This document shows, one piece after another, positions 27,544 to 36,147 of a DNA stretch of 64,000 nucleotides. Each line of letters starts with the position of its first letter. Within the stretch, counting starts at the first letter, position 1. Origin of the DNA: Candidatus Pelagibacter ubique HIMB140. GTDB taxonomy: Bacteria; Pseudomonadota; Alphaproteobacteria; Pelagibacterales; Pelagibacteraceae. The stretch spans positions 1,220,001 to 1,284,000 of the forward strand of contig NZ_LAMZ01000001.1 of NCBI RefSeq assembly GCF_025558165.1, in the 5' to 3' direction. The notes beneath the pieces are model-generated. The model was not told where the DNA came from. It saw nothing but the letters and a program-made list of their open reading frames with translations, and searched no databases. Both the position numbers and the translations under genes were made by a program.

Positions 27544-28128
27544 TTAATTATCAATGCCCATCTCTTTCATATCTTGATATCGATCACCAGTTCTTGCATG
27601 AGCTCTTCCCGTTGGAGCTCCACCTATAGCAACAACTATTTCATCTTCATTAGGCGCATCATGAATAGTAAATTCATGGGTTAAATAAAAAGGTCTTAAT
27701 CCAGCATCAGTTTTATGCATCATTGGAATTGAAATTTTTGCTCCTGCAGGACCTCTTGTATTTGTAAAGCTTAAATAAGAAGTTCCACCGACAGCGTCTC
27801 TAAATTTATTTCCAAATCTAAGAGTATGAATAAATGCAGAGGCGTGTTCTATTTCACCATTTAATCCTACCATCGCTGCCTTACCGTAGGCTAAAATTTT
27901 TTCACCTGATCCAATTTCTTTGATTAATTCTGGTACCAAAAGGTCTCCTAATTGAGGTGCAAGATCTAATATTTCTGCTTTTAAATCTTCTACAAAACCT
28001 TTTCCAGCCCAAGGATTTTCTATAACAGCTGCAACAGAAACTAACAAAACAGGTTCATTTGCTTTTTTTCCACCTTCAATAAATGTTTTATCTACAAATT
28101 TTGCAAATTTTCTAAGTTTTAGATCCAT
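27544..28128 (-). CDS. Amino acid synthesis family protein (PF06684, formerly DUF1185)
   Basis: 194-residue protein of a family solved structurally as a variant chorismate-mutase fold, with a suggested but unproven role in amino-acid metabolism. Recognised from VAAVIENPWAGKGFVEDL near the N-terminus, YGKAAMVGLNGEIEHASAFIH in the middle, GPAGAKISIPMMHKTDAG and the C-terminal GGAPTGRAHARTGDR. Close neighbours in the operon are a flavin monooxygenase (3 bp upstream) and a hydrolase (3 bp downstream), so it probably handles a ring or amide intermediate. That role is inference. Confidence 0.85.
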   Translation of the reverse strand: MDLKLRKFAKFVDKTFIEGGKKANEPVLLVSVAAVIENPWAGKGFVEDLKAEILDLAPQLGDLLVPELIKEIGSGEKILAYGKAAMVGLNGEIEHASAFIHTLRFGNKFRDAVGGTSYLSFTNTRGPAGAKISIPMMHKTDAGLRPFYLTHEFTIHDAPNEDEIVVAIGGAPTGRAHARTGDRYQDMKEMGIDN

Positions 28129-28131
28129 ATG

Positions 28132-29298
28132 TTAACTAGCTTTTTGTATATTAGAATTAATAGGTTTTATATTTGGAATTACTTCTTCTGTAAATAATTT
28201 GATGCTTCTCATACAGTCTTCATGTTTGATACCAGGAAAGTTAGACCAAACTTGTAAATTTTGAAGATTTAATTCTTGCTGAAGTTCGTTTATTTTTTCT
28301 ATTACAAACTCAGGTGTTCCAAATAAAAGATTTCTTTTATGAAGAAATTCATAATTTAATAAATCCAATTTATTTTTAGTCTCAGGCAACTTTTCATCTG
28401 GATCCATATGGTTTCCTAATCCCCTCCAATGGCAGACCCATCTCATATAATTTACAATATGTTCTCCAGCCATTTTTTCTGCCTCTTCCATAGTTTCTGC
28501 AACAAACATGTCTCTAACCAAACTTATACCTTCACCTAAAGGAACATCTCTGTTTTCAGCTTTAGATTTTGCTTCTTTAAAAATTTCAAATCTTTTTTTC
28601 AAAGCTTTTACAGTTGGGATCCACATAATTGTATTAAGTCCATTTTCTGCTGCCCACTGAATTGATCTTTCTCCATCAACTACTTGTGATATTGGTGGAA
28701 ATGGTTTCTGATAAGGTTTTGGTAATACAGATATTTGTTTTAGTTCGTTTGTTTTTAAATCCACAACATTTTCTTTGGGAGGACTCATGTCGTGTTGCCA
28801 AATAAAATTAGGAGATGGATAAGTATAAAATTCTCCTTGATGAGAGAAAAAGTCTTCAGACCATGCTTTTTTCATTATTTCTAATGTTTCTGAAAAAAGT
28901 CTAAAATTTTTTGCCTGATCTTTTAGGTCAGCTTCTTTATTCATGTTGATTGCTTCTCTACCGTAAACACCTCTACCAATACCGACCTCAACTCTACCTT
29001 TAGACATTTGGTCGAGTGTAGCGATATCTTCGGCAAGTCTTATTGGATTATGAAATGTGATTACGTTACATGCTTGCCCTAAACGAATATTTTTAGTTCT
29101 GGCCGCAGCATCTGTACACATCATTAAAGGATTAGTACAGGACTCCATCCCCTCATGATTAAAATGATGTTCTGTGTACCAAATAGAATTCCAATTATTT
29201 TGGTCGCAATATTCTGTGATTTCTCTAGCTTCGTCTAAAAGCTGAGTATAAGGTTTCTTATCCCAGTTGGTAGTATTACAAAAATATCCAAAGTTCAT
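28132..29298 (-). CDS. LLM-class flavin-dependent monooxygenase (luciferase-like)
   Basis: TIM-barrel oxidoreductase using reduced FMN and O2. The 388 residues start MNFGYFCNTTNWDKKPY, with the family's EHHFNHEG segment, LGQACNVITFHNPIRLAEDIA and GRVEVGIGRGVYGREA. The ATG at 29298 has an ideal AGGAGG four bases upstream; the open frame continues 34 codons further but that leader is not family-like. First gene of an operon with PF06684, hydrolase and aldehyde dehydrogenase. No flavin reductase gene is present nearby. Confidence 0.9.
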   Translation of the reverse strand: MNFGYFCNTTNWDKKPYTQLLDEAREITEYCDQNNWNSIWYTEHHFNHEGMESCTNPLMMCTDAAARTKNIRLGQACNVITFHNPIRLAEDIATLDQMSKGRVEVGIGRGVYGREAINMNKEADLKDQAKNFRLFSETLEIMKKAWSEDFFSHQGEFYTYPSPNFIWQHDMSPPKENVVDLKTNELKQISVLPKPYQKPFPPISQVVDGERSIQWAAENGLNTIMWIPTVKALKKRFEIFKEAKSKAENRDVPLGEGISLVRDMFVAETMEEAEKMAGEHIVNYMRWVCHWRGLGNHMDPDEKLPETKNKLDLLNYEFLHKRNLLFGTPEFVIEKINELQQELNLQNLQVWSNFPGIKHEDCMRSIKLFTEEVIPNIKPINSNIQKAS

Positions 29299-29302
29299 AA
29301 AG

Positions 29303-29308
29303 CCTCCT
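29303..29308 (-). promoter_or_regulatory. Strong Shine-Dalgarno that sets the monooxygenase start
   Basis: AGGAGG on the minus strand with a 4-base spacer to the ATG at 29298. Few genes in this window have such a site; it decides the start against the longer open frame. Confidence 0.8.
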
Positions 29309-29374
29309 TTAAAAATTAATTTAAAGACGACCGATCCCACTTTCGTAAATCTTTGATTTAAACGACGAGTTATG

Positions 29375-29396
29375 TATCGCTTTATAAATAACGATA
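29375..29396 (-). promoter_or_regulatory. Candidate operator upstream of monooxygenase operon
   Basis: TATCG and CGATA flank 12 AT-rich bases (TATCG-N12-CGATA), about 77 bp upstream of the monooxygenase ATG in the 122-bp gap behind glpD. The dyad size suits a dimeric regulator. No regulator gene lies nearby. Confidence 0.3.
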
Positions 29397-29420
29397 TCAC
29401 TTTTTAATAGCAGTGGAAAT

Positions 29421-30572
29421 CTAAAAAAGCTTCTTTTTATCTGTCCATGGACCTTTTTTTGTTTTGGGTAAAAACTTTTTAAGATCTAATAGGACTTTTT
29501 CAGACAGCTTTCTGTATGTAGTAAGTTTTCCTCCATAAATGTTTAAAAGAGGTAATTTTTTTACAATGTTTAAATCAAAAACATAATCCCTTGTAACTTT
29601 TGAGGCCTCTTTAAAATCCTCTATTAGAGGTCTTATTCCTGAATAAGTATCAACTATATCTTTTTTGCTTATTTGTTTTTTTAAATAATTATTTACTGAT
29701 CGAATTAAATATTGAGTTTCTTGTTTTGATATTACAGTATTTTCTGGGGATTTAACCTCTACTTCAGTTGTTCCAATTAATGAAAATTTCTTTTTGTAGG
29801 GAATTACAAAAATTATTCTTTTATCTATATTTTGAAATGTAAATGCAACATCTTCTTTATATAATTTCTTTGTAATTATGTGACTACCTTTAACTAATCT
29901 GATTTTATTTTTAGATTTTATTTTTATATTTTTATGCAAAGTTTCATTTATCCATGGTCCTGATGCATTGATTAAAACTTTTGATTTTATTTTTTTTCTA
30001 TTTTGAAGACTAATGACCCATTCATTATTAATAATTTCAGCTTTTTTAACTTTATTGTATTCTAGTATTTTGGCTTTATTTTTTTTTGCATCTTGAGCAT
30101 TTAGTTTTGTTAATTTTTTATCATCAATTTGAATATCATAATATTGAAAACCAGTTTTGTATTTCTCCTTAAGAATATTTGGAAATTTTTTATTAAGATC
30201 TAATGTTTTTGATTTTGGAATACTAGTTTTCCCACCTAAATTATCATACAAAAGCAAACCAAATTTAATTAACCATGCTGGTCTAATTTTATCAGTATGA
30301 GGAATAATAAATGGAATTGGTTTTGAGATTTTTTTTGCAATTTTGTAAACAATTTCTCTTTCTTTAAGAGACTCTCTTACTAATTTAAATTCGTAATTTT
30401 CTAGATAACGAAGACCACCATGAATTAATTTTGTTGACCAAGAGGAAGTTGCACCTCCTATTTCTCCTTTATCAGCTAAACATACTGACATACCTCTACC
30501 AGCGGCATCTCTTGCGATACCAGCTCCATTAATACCACCACCAATTATGAATAAATCAAATACTTTAGACAT
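29421..30572 (-). CDS. glpD: Glycerol-3-phosphate dehydrogenase, FAD-dependent, C-terminally short
   Basis: Oxidises sn-glycerol 3-phosphate to dihydroxyacetone phosphate and passes electrons to quinone. FAD Rossmann motif FIIGGGINGAGIARDAAGRG and the GlpD signature STKLIHGGLRYLE are intact, as are RPLIEDF and IYGGKLTTYRKLSE near the end. At 383 residues it stops just after that block, lacking the roughly 110-150-residue C-terminal DAO_C domain of E. coli GlpA/GlpD. No frame continues into the following 122-bp gap, so this looks like a natural short form. A Ugp importer 8 kb away would supply the substrate. Confidence 0.85.
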   Translation of the reverse strand: MSKVFDLFIIGGGINGAGIARDAAGRGMSVCLADKGEIGGATSSWSTKLIHGGLRYLENYEFKLVRESLKEREIVYKIAKKISKPIPFIIPHTDKIRPAWLIKFGLLLYDNLGGKTSIPKSKTLDLNKKFPNILKEKYKTGFQYYDIQIDDKKLTKLNAQDAKKNKAKILEYNKVKKAEIINNEWVISLQNRKKIKSKVLINASGPWINETLHKNIKIKSKNKIRLVKGSHIITKKLYKEDVAFTFQNIDKRIIFVIPYKKKFSLIGTTEVEVKSPENTVISKQETQYLIRSVNNYLKKQISKKDIVDTYSGIRPLIEDFKEASKVTRDYVFDLNIVKKLPLLNIYGGKLTTYRKLSEKVLLDLKKFLPKTKKGPWTDKKKLF

Positions 30573-30626
30573 TTAATTAGATTGTTTATAAAATGTAATT
30601 ATAAATTTTCAACGACTTAAATTATT

Positions 30627-31595
30627 CTAACGTTGATATTCAATAAATTTTTTCAAAGATTGATTTAGAAATTTTTCGTAAATCTGACCTGTGTTAGAAT
30701 ATTTTTTGGAATTAAGGAAAGATTTATTCATTTTAAAGTCATAAGAGGGTTCAAAGAAGAATGGAACAGAAAGTCTCTTGCTTTTATTCCATAGCACTCT
30801 GTGGTTTGTAGCTTTAAATTTACCTTTACTTAAAAATTCTAAAGCTCTTCCCGTATTTACGACCAAAGCTTTTTTGTTAAATGGTACATCATGCCATTTT
30901 TTTGTTTTTCTATTCTGTACCTGAAGACCACCTTTTTTATCTTGGTATAGAACTGTAAATATTCCACTATCAACATGCGTTTCACATCCAAGTGCAACCC
31001 CATCTTGTTTTGAAATTTCTACTGGCTTCGTTTGATTTGGATAATAATTAAACCTTAAAGTGCTTAGTGTTTTTAATCTTGAAAATGCTTTTCTTGAAAG
31101 ATCTGGATTAAGTTTGTTTAATTTAATGACACTTTTAAACAAAGTTTCACTTAAATTATAAATATTTTCGAAATATTTATTTAAGGCCTCAATAGAATTT
31201 TTGTTAAAACATGTATTTAGATCTAAATATTCAATGTATTGGTTTTTGGTTTTTGTTGAATATTTCTTGGTAACTTTTAAATCTCCTATATCCAATCCTT
31301 CTTTACCATTTACGTCACTTGGAAAATATCCTCTATAGAGATTTTTATTTTTTTTATTCCATTTTTTTGGTGATAGTTTCTTTTTTTTACTGTCTGATAA
31401 ATTGAAGAATTTATTACCTATTCCACATATTTTCTTAATTTCTTTCAAATTAAGTCCATGTCCAGTCACTTGGAAAAAACCTATATTTACACAAGCTTTT
31501 TCAATTTCTTTAATTTTTTTATAGGCACTTTGAGTTTCAAAATTATTTTTAATTAGCGAAGTGATATTAATTGTTGGAATATAATTTTTAGACAC
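30627..31595 (-). CDS. Isopenicillin-N-synthase-like Fe(II)/2-oxoglutarate oxygenase
   Basis: Non-haem iron oxygenase of the IPNS/DIOX superfamily, 322 residues. The N-terminal DIOX_N-like part has CVNIGFFQVTGHGL; the catalytic core has H207-x-D209 (CETHVDSG), H265 (ATNHRV) and the 2-oxoglutarate pair R274-x-S276 (RLSVPFF). Substrate unknown. It lies 1 bp downstream of the GMC oxidoreductase stop, so the two are cotranscribed and may act in one route. Unusually lysine- and asparagine-rich. Confidence 0.87.
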   Translation of the reverse strand: MSKNYIPTINITSLIKNNFETQSAYKKIKEIEKACVNIGFFQVTGHGLNLKEIKKICGIGNKFFNLSDSKKKKLSPKKWNKKNKNLYRGYFPSDVNGKEGLDIGDLKVTKKYSTKTKNQYIEYLDLNTCFNKNSIEALNKYFENIYNLSETLFKSVIKLNKLNPDLSRKAFSRLKTLSTLRFNYYPNQTKPVEISKQDGVALGCETHVDSGIFTVLYQDKKGGLQVQNRKTKKWHDVPFNKKALVVNTGRALEFLSKGKFKATNHRVLWNKSKRLSVPFFFEPSYDFKMNKSFLNSKKYSNTGQIYEKFLNQSLKKFIEYQR

Positions 31596-31596
31596 T

Positions 31597-33183
31597 TTAA
31601 TTACTATTTTTTATAAAATCTGCAGCTCGTTCAGCAATCATCAAGGTTGGTGCATTTAAATTTCCACTTGTAATTTCTGGCATTACAGATGCATCCACAA
31701 CTCTGATATTTTGTAATCCACTCACTTTTAATCTTTCATCCACTACAGACATTTTATCTGTTCCCATCTTCAATGTGCATGAAGGATGGTAAGCTGTTTC
31801 AGCCTTTGATCGGATATATTCTTCTAATAAATCATTAGTTTTTGCATGTTCTCCAGGTCCAATTTCTTTACCAGCAAAAGGTTTTAATGAATTTTGTCCT
31901 AAAATTTTTCTAGCCACATGGATGCATTCTATTGTTTGATTTAAATCATCTTCATGTTCTAAATAATTAAATTGAATTTTTGGATAATCATATGGATTTG
32001 AACTATTTAAAGTTATATGACCTCTACTTTTTGGATGGTTTGGACTTGCATGCAACTGATAGCCATGTCTATCAGGATCAACTAACCCATGATCAATTAC
32101 AAAAGCTGGAAAAAAGTGAAATTGAATATTAGGGTATTCTCTCTCTGGTGATGATTTACAAAAGCCACCCGCTTCTAGGAAAGAAGTAGAGCACGGACCA
32201 CTTCTATTTAAAAACCACTGAATACCAATTCTGAGCATATTAAGCTTATTAACATAGGAATATAAAGTGTCTTTTGTTTTACATTCTTGTTGTACATAAG
32301 TTTCTAAATGATCTTGTAAATTTTTTCCAACACCCTCCAAGTTTTGAATAACATTGATGCCTTTATCTTTAAGATGATGGTTTGGACCTACTCCTGATAA
32401 CATCAGTAGCTGAGGTGAATTAATTGCGCCACCACTTAAAATTACTTCTCTGTTGGCAAAGATTTTTTCAACTTTATTATTAATTTTAACCTCAATTCCA
32501 ATGGCTTTTTTTCCATCAAAAATTACTTTCTCAACAAAAGCTTCAGTAAATACTTTTAAATTTTTTCTTTTTTTTGCTGGATTTAAATAATATTTAGAAA
32601 CACTAGCACGTTCACCATTATGAATTGTGACGTCATACATTCCAAAACCTTCTTGTTCTTTACCATTCATGTCTTTATTTTTTTTGTAACCAGCTTCACC
32701 AGCAGAGTTTATAAATGCTTTGAATAAAGGGTTTTCGTTTTTAGATTGGTTTACTGGCAATATACCACTACCACCTCGGTAATCATTTTCTCCCTCAGAC
32801 CATGTTTCAATTTTTTTAAAATAAGGAAGTACTTTCTCATAAGACCATTCTTTCAATCCAAAAGACGCCCATCTTTGGTAATCGTTTGGATTGCCTCTGA
32901 CAAACACCATTCCGTTGTGCGCTGAGCAGCCCCCAATCATTTTACCTCTTGGACAAAATAGCTTTCTATTATTTAAATTAGGTTCTGGTTCAGAATAGTA
33001 TTTATAATTATATTTTGGATCATGCATGGCGTATAAAATTGCTAAAGGCATATTTACTTTCCAAATATCACTTGGTCTGCCAGCTTCAAAAATAGCAACA
33101 TTATTTTCAGATTTTTCAGTTAATCTATTTGCAAGAACACAACCAGCCGTTCCTGCTCCTATTATTAAATAATCATATTTCAT
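31597..33183 (-). CDS. GMC-family oxidoreductase, choline dehydrogenase-like
   Basis: FAD-dependent alcohol dehydrogenase; the closest well-known relative is BetA, which oxidises choline to betaine aldehyde. The 528 residues show FAD motif IIGAGTAGCVLANRL, the GMC signature CPRGKMIGGCSAHNGM, the second signature GAINSPQLLMLSGVGP, and active-site H466 (AYHPSCTLKMG) and N510 (GNLNAPTLM). Similar enzymes act on various alcohols, so choline is only the leading guess; no BetB gene is adjacent. Confidence 0.87.
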   Translation of the reverse strand: MKYDYLIIGAGTAGCVLANRLTEKSENNVAIFEAGRPSDIWKVNMPLAILYAMHDPKYNYKYYSEPEPNLNNRKLFCPRGKMIGGCSAHNGMVFVRGNPNDYQRWASFGLKEWSYEKVLPYFKKIETWSEGENDYRGGSGILPVNQSKNENPLFKAFINSAGEAGYKKNKDMNGKEQEGFGMYDVTIHNGERASVSKYYLNPAKKRKNLKVFTEAFVEKVIFDGKKAIGIEVKINNKVEKIFANREVILSGGAINSPQLLMLSGVGPNHHLKDKGINVIQNLEGVGKNLQDHLETYVQQECKTKDTLYSYVNKLNMLRIGIQWFLNRSGPCSTSFLEAGGFCKSSPEREYPNIQFHFFPAFVIDHGLVDPDRHGYQLHASPNHPKSRGHITLNSSNPYDYPKIQFNYLEHEDDLNQTIECIHVARKILGQNSLKPFAGKEIGPGEHAKTNDLLEEYIRSKAETAYHPSCTLKMGTDKMSVVDERLKVSGLQNIRVVDASVMPEITSGNLNAPTLMIAERAADFIKNSN

Positions 33184-33211
33184 AATATAAATTTTATTAT
33201 ATTTATTATAC

Positions 33212-34165
33212 TCATCGTCTCACTGGTGTTTCACTTGCTATATACTGTTCTCTGACTCTTTCTCTAAAATATATGTATATACCAGCAGCGATGATGCATC
33301 CAACTCCTAAGAATGTTCTAGTCGAGGGAACTTCATCAAATAAAAAATACCCTGGTATCATAGACATTATAATTAAAGAGTACTCAAATAATGATACTAC
33401 AGATGGTGAAGCAACAATATATGCTGAAAAAATACAAAGAAAAGCTATTGATGCCGCAACTCCAAAAAACAATATAAACTTCCACGTATATTCAATATTA
33501 GAAAACCAATCTCTAAAAATAAATTGTGTTGTTGAATCAAAATTAGAATTGTTGAACTGACCATTCCCCATAAACAAATAAATAATTCCACATAATATGA
33601 GAGCAATTAAATAGAAGTAAAATAGTTGAGTGTTTACATCATCTTTGTCAGAGGTATATTTTGTAATTGTCATAGAGGCTGCATAAAAAAATGCACATCC
33701 AACAGGAAGTAGACTTTTGTATTCAAAGTCTGAAAAATTTGGATTTAAAACTATAAAGACACCTACGAAGCCAAATACAATTGCAGACCATCTTCTAATA
33801 CCAATAAATTCCTTTAAAAAAAATTTGGCAAAGATTGATACAAAAAAAGGGCAGGAGAAAAAAAGTGCATTAGCTGTTGCTAATGGCATGTAAGTTAGAG
33901 AAATAAAAAATGCTGAAAAAGCCATAAAGTGCAAAACTACTCTTACCAAGGTTAATATTGGATAGTATGTTTTTAAACTAACCTTTTGCTTTTTAAATTT
34001 GATGTAGCAAAAGAGTAAAATTGCAGCAACAAAGTATCTGCCAAAAAAGATTTCATATAATGCTGCTTTTTCAAATATAAATTTGATTAATGAGTCCTGC
34101 ATTGCAAATAAAGTCATTGCAATAATAATAAGAACAATTCCTTTAGAGTTATTATCAGTACTCAT
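33212..34165 (-). CDS. EamA/DMT-family transporter
   Basis: 317-residue transporter with about ten membrane helices and the two-fold EamA repeat. N-terminal IVLIIIAMTLFAMQDSLIKFIFE and RWSAIVFGFVGVFIVLNPNF are typical. It probably shares a transcript with the thioesterase upstream (40-bp gap) and the GMC gene downstream (28-bp gap). Substrate unknown. Confidence 0.85.
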   Translation of the reverse strand: MSTDNNSKGIVLIIIAMTLFAMQDSLIKFIFEKAALYEIFFGRYFVAAILLFCYIKFKKQKVSLKTYYPILTLVRVVLHFMAFSAFFISLTYMPLATANALFFSCPFFVSIFAKFFLKEFIGIRRWSAIVFGFVGVFIVLNPNFSDFEYKSLLPVGCAFFYAASMTITKYTSDKDDVNTQLFYFYLIALILCGIIYLFMGNGQFNNSNFDSTTQFIFRDWFSNIEYTWKFILFFGVAASIAFLCIFSAYIVASPSVVSLFEYSLIIMSMIPGYFLFDEVPSTRTFLGVGCIIAAGIYIYFRERVREQYIASETPVRR

Positions 34166-34205
34166 TTCGCACCTATACCAAAATAAGATAATGAATAATA
34201 TTTAA

Positions 34206-34673
34206 TTATTTCTTAAGTTTTGAAGTAAACAAAAGATTTTCACTTGAAAATTTAGCTTCATTTTCCTTTATAAAAGAAGCCATCAACTTCAACTTTTCTT
34301 CTTCAAATTCTGTTACCTTTCTTTTGCTAAGATCAATATATAGAGATATCCATTCCATCGATGCTGAAATTTTTTTAGTCTCTTTTGCAATCATTTCCAT
34401 TTTTAAATGTAATCGTTTTTTATCATGGTCAAAATAAGTGAGGTTTATATCAACAGTTTCACCTTCTTTAACCTCATTAAGATATTTAGTATTAGTCTCT
34501 ACTACCATCGTGCTTCTGTTAAGATTTTTTGCTGCACTTGCTCCCATTTTAAACTTTTCAAGCGCTACTTCCCATGCTTCATCAAATATTAAAACATAGT
34601 AAGCCATGTTCATGTGATTGTTATAATCAACCCAATTATTTATGATACTAAAGCTTTTAAGAAAAACAGACAT
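34206..34673 (-). CDS. Hotdog-fold thioesterase, resembles betainyl-CoA thioesterase CdhB
   Basis: 155-residue single-hotdog acyl-CoA thioesterase. The N-terminal VDYNNHMNMAYYVLIFDEAWE is the 4HBT-type active-site region with the catalytic-type Asp. The closest family I recall is the thioesterase of the bacterial carnitine pathway (CdhB), which releases glycine betaine. Location beside a choline-dehydrogenase-like enzyme, a ProV-type ATPase and a BBOX-like oxygenase fits quaternary amine metabolism. Specificity is inference; no CdhA or CdhC gene is present. Confidence 0.72.
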   Translation of the reverse strand: MSVFLKSFSIINNWVDYNNHMNMAYYVLIFDEAWEVALEKFKMGASAAKNLNRSTMVVETNTKYLNEVKEGETVDINLTYFDHDKKRLHLKMEMIAKETKKISASMEWISLYIDLSKRKVTEFEEEKLKLMASFIKENEAKFSSENLLFTSKLKK

Positions 34674-34715
34674 TTAATAATTTAATTTAATATTAATATC
34701 ATATAATAAAGTTTT

Positions 34716-35114
34716 ATGAAAAAAGTATTAACAGCTAGTTGTTTATGTAAAGGTGTAAAGTTTAAAACACTTAATAAACTTAGAAGTGTATCAAATTGCC
34801 ATTGTGTTCAATGCAGAAAAACTCATGGTGTATTTGGTGCCTATACAAATATAAAAGACAAAGAAATTAAATTTTTAAACAAAACTACCTTAAAGTGGTT
34901 TAAGTCGTCCAAGAATTCTAAGAGAGGTTTTTGTAATAAATGTGGAGCAAGTATATTTTTTAAAGTTGACAAATCTGACAATGTTTCAATTTCTGCAGGA
35001 ATGCTTGATGGTAAAACAAAACTAAAAACTTTTAGAAATATATTTGTTGGTTCAAAGTCGGATTTTTATCAAATTAATGACAAACTTCCGAAATATAAAA
35101 GATTTGCTAAATAA
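34716..35114 (+). CDS. GFA-family (glutathione-dependent formaldehyde-activating-like) zinc protein
   Basis: 132-residue zinc-binding CENP-V/GFA fold protein. It has the conserved cysteines C9 and C11 (SCLCKG), C28-x-C30-x-x-C33 (NCHCVQCRKTHG) and C73-x-x-C76 (FCNKCGASIFF). The family name comes from one formaldehyde-related member; most members have unknown substrates. It is divergent from the thioesterase across a 42-bp AT-only gap and convergent with proV. Confidence 0.87.
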   Translation: MKKVLTASCLCKGVKFKTLNKLRSVSNCHCVQCRKTHGVFGAYTNIKDKEIKFLNKTTLKWFKSSKNSKRGFCNKCGASIFFKVDKSDNVSISAGMLDGKTKLKTFRNIFVGSKSDFYQINDKLPKYKRFAK

Positions 35115-35121
35115 TATTATT

Positions 35122-36147
35122 TTAAGATTTAGTTAAAGAAGACTGTAGTTCTTGATTAGTAATATAACCCTTGATATTACCATTCTTATCAACCACTTCA
35201 CAATTTGAATCTGAACAAACTATTTGAGGTAAAAATTCCTCAATAAATTGATCTTCATTTACTTTAATGACGTTTGATTTATCGATATTTTCAGACTCAT
35301 TTAAATTTTTCATAATTATTTTTGCTTTGATTACTTTTGCTCTATTAACATCTTTAACAAAAGCTTTTACATAATCATCTGCTGGGTTCATTATAATCTC
35401 CTCTGGAGTTCCAACTTGTACTAATTTTCCTGAATTTAAAATTCCAATATGGTCACCTAACCTCAATGATTCATCAAGATCATGAGTAATAAATACAATT
35501 GTTTTTTTTAATTCTGATTGAAGATCAATAAGTTGTTTTTGCATATCGCTTCTTATAAGTGGATCTAGAGCACTAAAAGCTTCATCCATTAACATTATGT
35601 CCGTATCTGTTGCTAATGCTCTCGCTAAACCAACACGTTGTTGCATTCCTCCAGATAATTGATTTGGATATTGATTTTCAAATCCGTTTAATCCAACAGC
35701 ATCAATTTTTTCCATTGAGATTTTGTTTCTCTCATCTTCTTCTTTACCTTGCATTTCCAAACCATATCCAACATTTTGTAAAACTGTTTTATGCGGGAAC
35801 AAACCAAACCTTTGGAAGACCATGCTCATTTTGTGTCTTCTAAATTCAATCAGCTTTTCTTTATCAAGTGACATCACATTCGTACCCTCAACCAAAATTT
35901 CACCATCAGTTGGATCTATAAGTCTATTTAAATGTCTAATTAATGTTGATTTTCCTGAGCCTGAAAGACCCATACAAACAAACGTTTCACCTTCTTCAAT
36001 TTTAAGAGATACGTTATCTAAGCCAACTGTGTGCCCAGTCTTTTCTAATATTTCATCTTTAGTTGAACCTTCTTTGACCATTTGAAGTACTGATTTTGGA
36101 TTATTACCAAAGATTTTGTATACGTTGTTAATTTCGATTTTCGACAT
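35122..36147 (-). CDS. proV: Glycine betaine/proline ABC transporter ATP-binding protein (ProV/OpuAA-type)
   Basis: ATPase for osmolyte uptake. The 341 residues have the family's N-terminal YKIFGNNPKSVLQMVKEG leader, Walker A GLSGSGKSTL, Q-loop VFQRFGLFPH, signature LSGGMQQRVGLA, Walker B IMLMDEAFSALDP and switch His. The C-terminus retains about one CBS-like unit (CEVVDKNGNIKGYITNQEL) instead of the usual pair. I use the ATG at 36147 (a TTG precedes it). No permease or binding-protein gene lies beside it, so its partners must be elsewhere. Confidence 0.9.
   Translation of the reverse strand: MSKIEINNVYKIFGNNPKSVLQMVKEGSTKDEILEKTGHTVGLDNVSLKIEEGETFVCMGLSGSGKSTLIRHLNRLIDPTDGEILVEGTNVMSLDKEKLIEFRRHKMSMVFQRFGLFPHKTVLQNVGYGLEMQGKEEDERNKISMEKIDAVGLNGFENQYPNQLSGGMQQRVGLARALATDTDIMLMDEAFSALDPLIRSDMQKQLIDLQSELKKTIVFITHDLDESLRLGDHIGILNSGKLVQVGTPEEIIMNPADDYVKAFVKDVNRAKVIKAKIIMKNLNESENIDKSNVIKVNEDQFIEEFLPQIVCSDSNCEVVDKNGNIKGYITNQELQSSLTKS

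Noticed and set aside
29299-29400. N-terminal extension of the luciferase-like monooxygenase by 34 codons
   Set aside because: The perfect AGGAGG before the ATG at 29298 and family alignment of MNFGYF mark the start; the extension is leader DNA containing the operator candidate.
29421-30572. L-2-hydroxyglutarate oxidase (LhgO) as identity, to pair with the GlaH gene
   Set aside because: The STKLIHGGLRYLE and IYGGKLTTYR blocks are of glycerol-3-phosphate dehydrogenase type, so it cannot be taken as LhgO.
35109-35122. AAATAATATTATTT palindrome between the GFA gene and proV stops
   Set aside because: Only A and T, no GC stem; a terminator here cannot be supported.
35723-36085. Plus-strand 120-codon open frame inside the ProV gene
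   Set aside because: Entirely antisense to a clear ABC ATPase with all motifs; shadow ORF.
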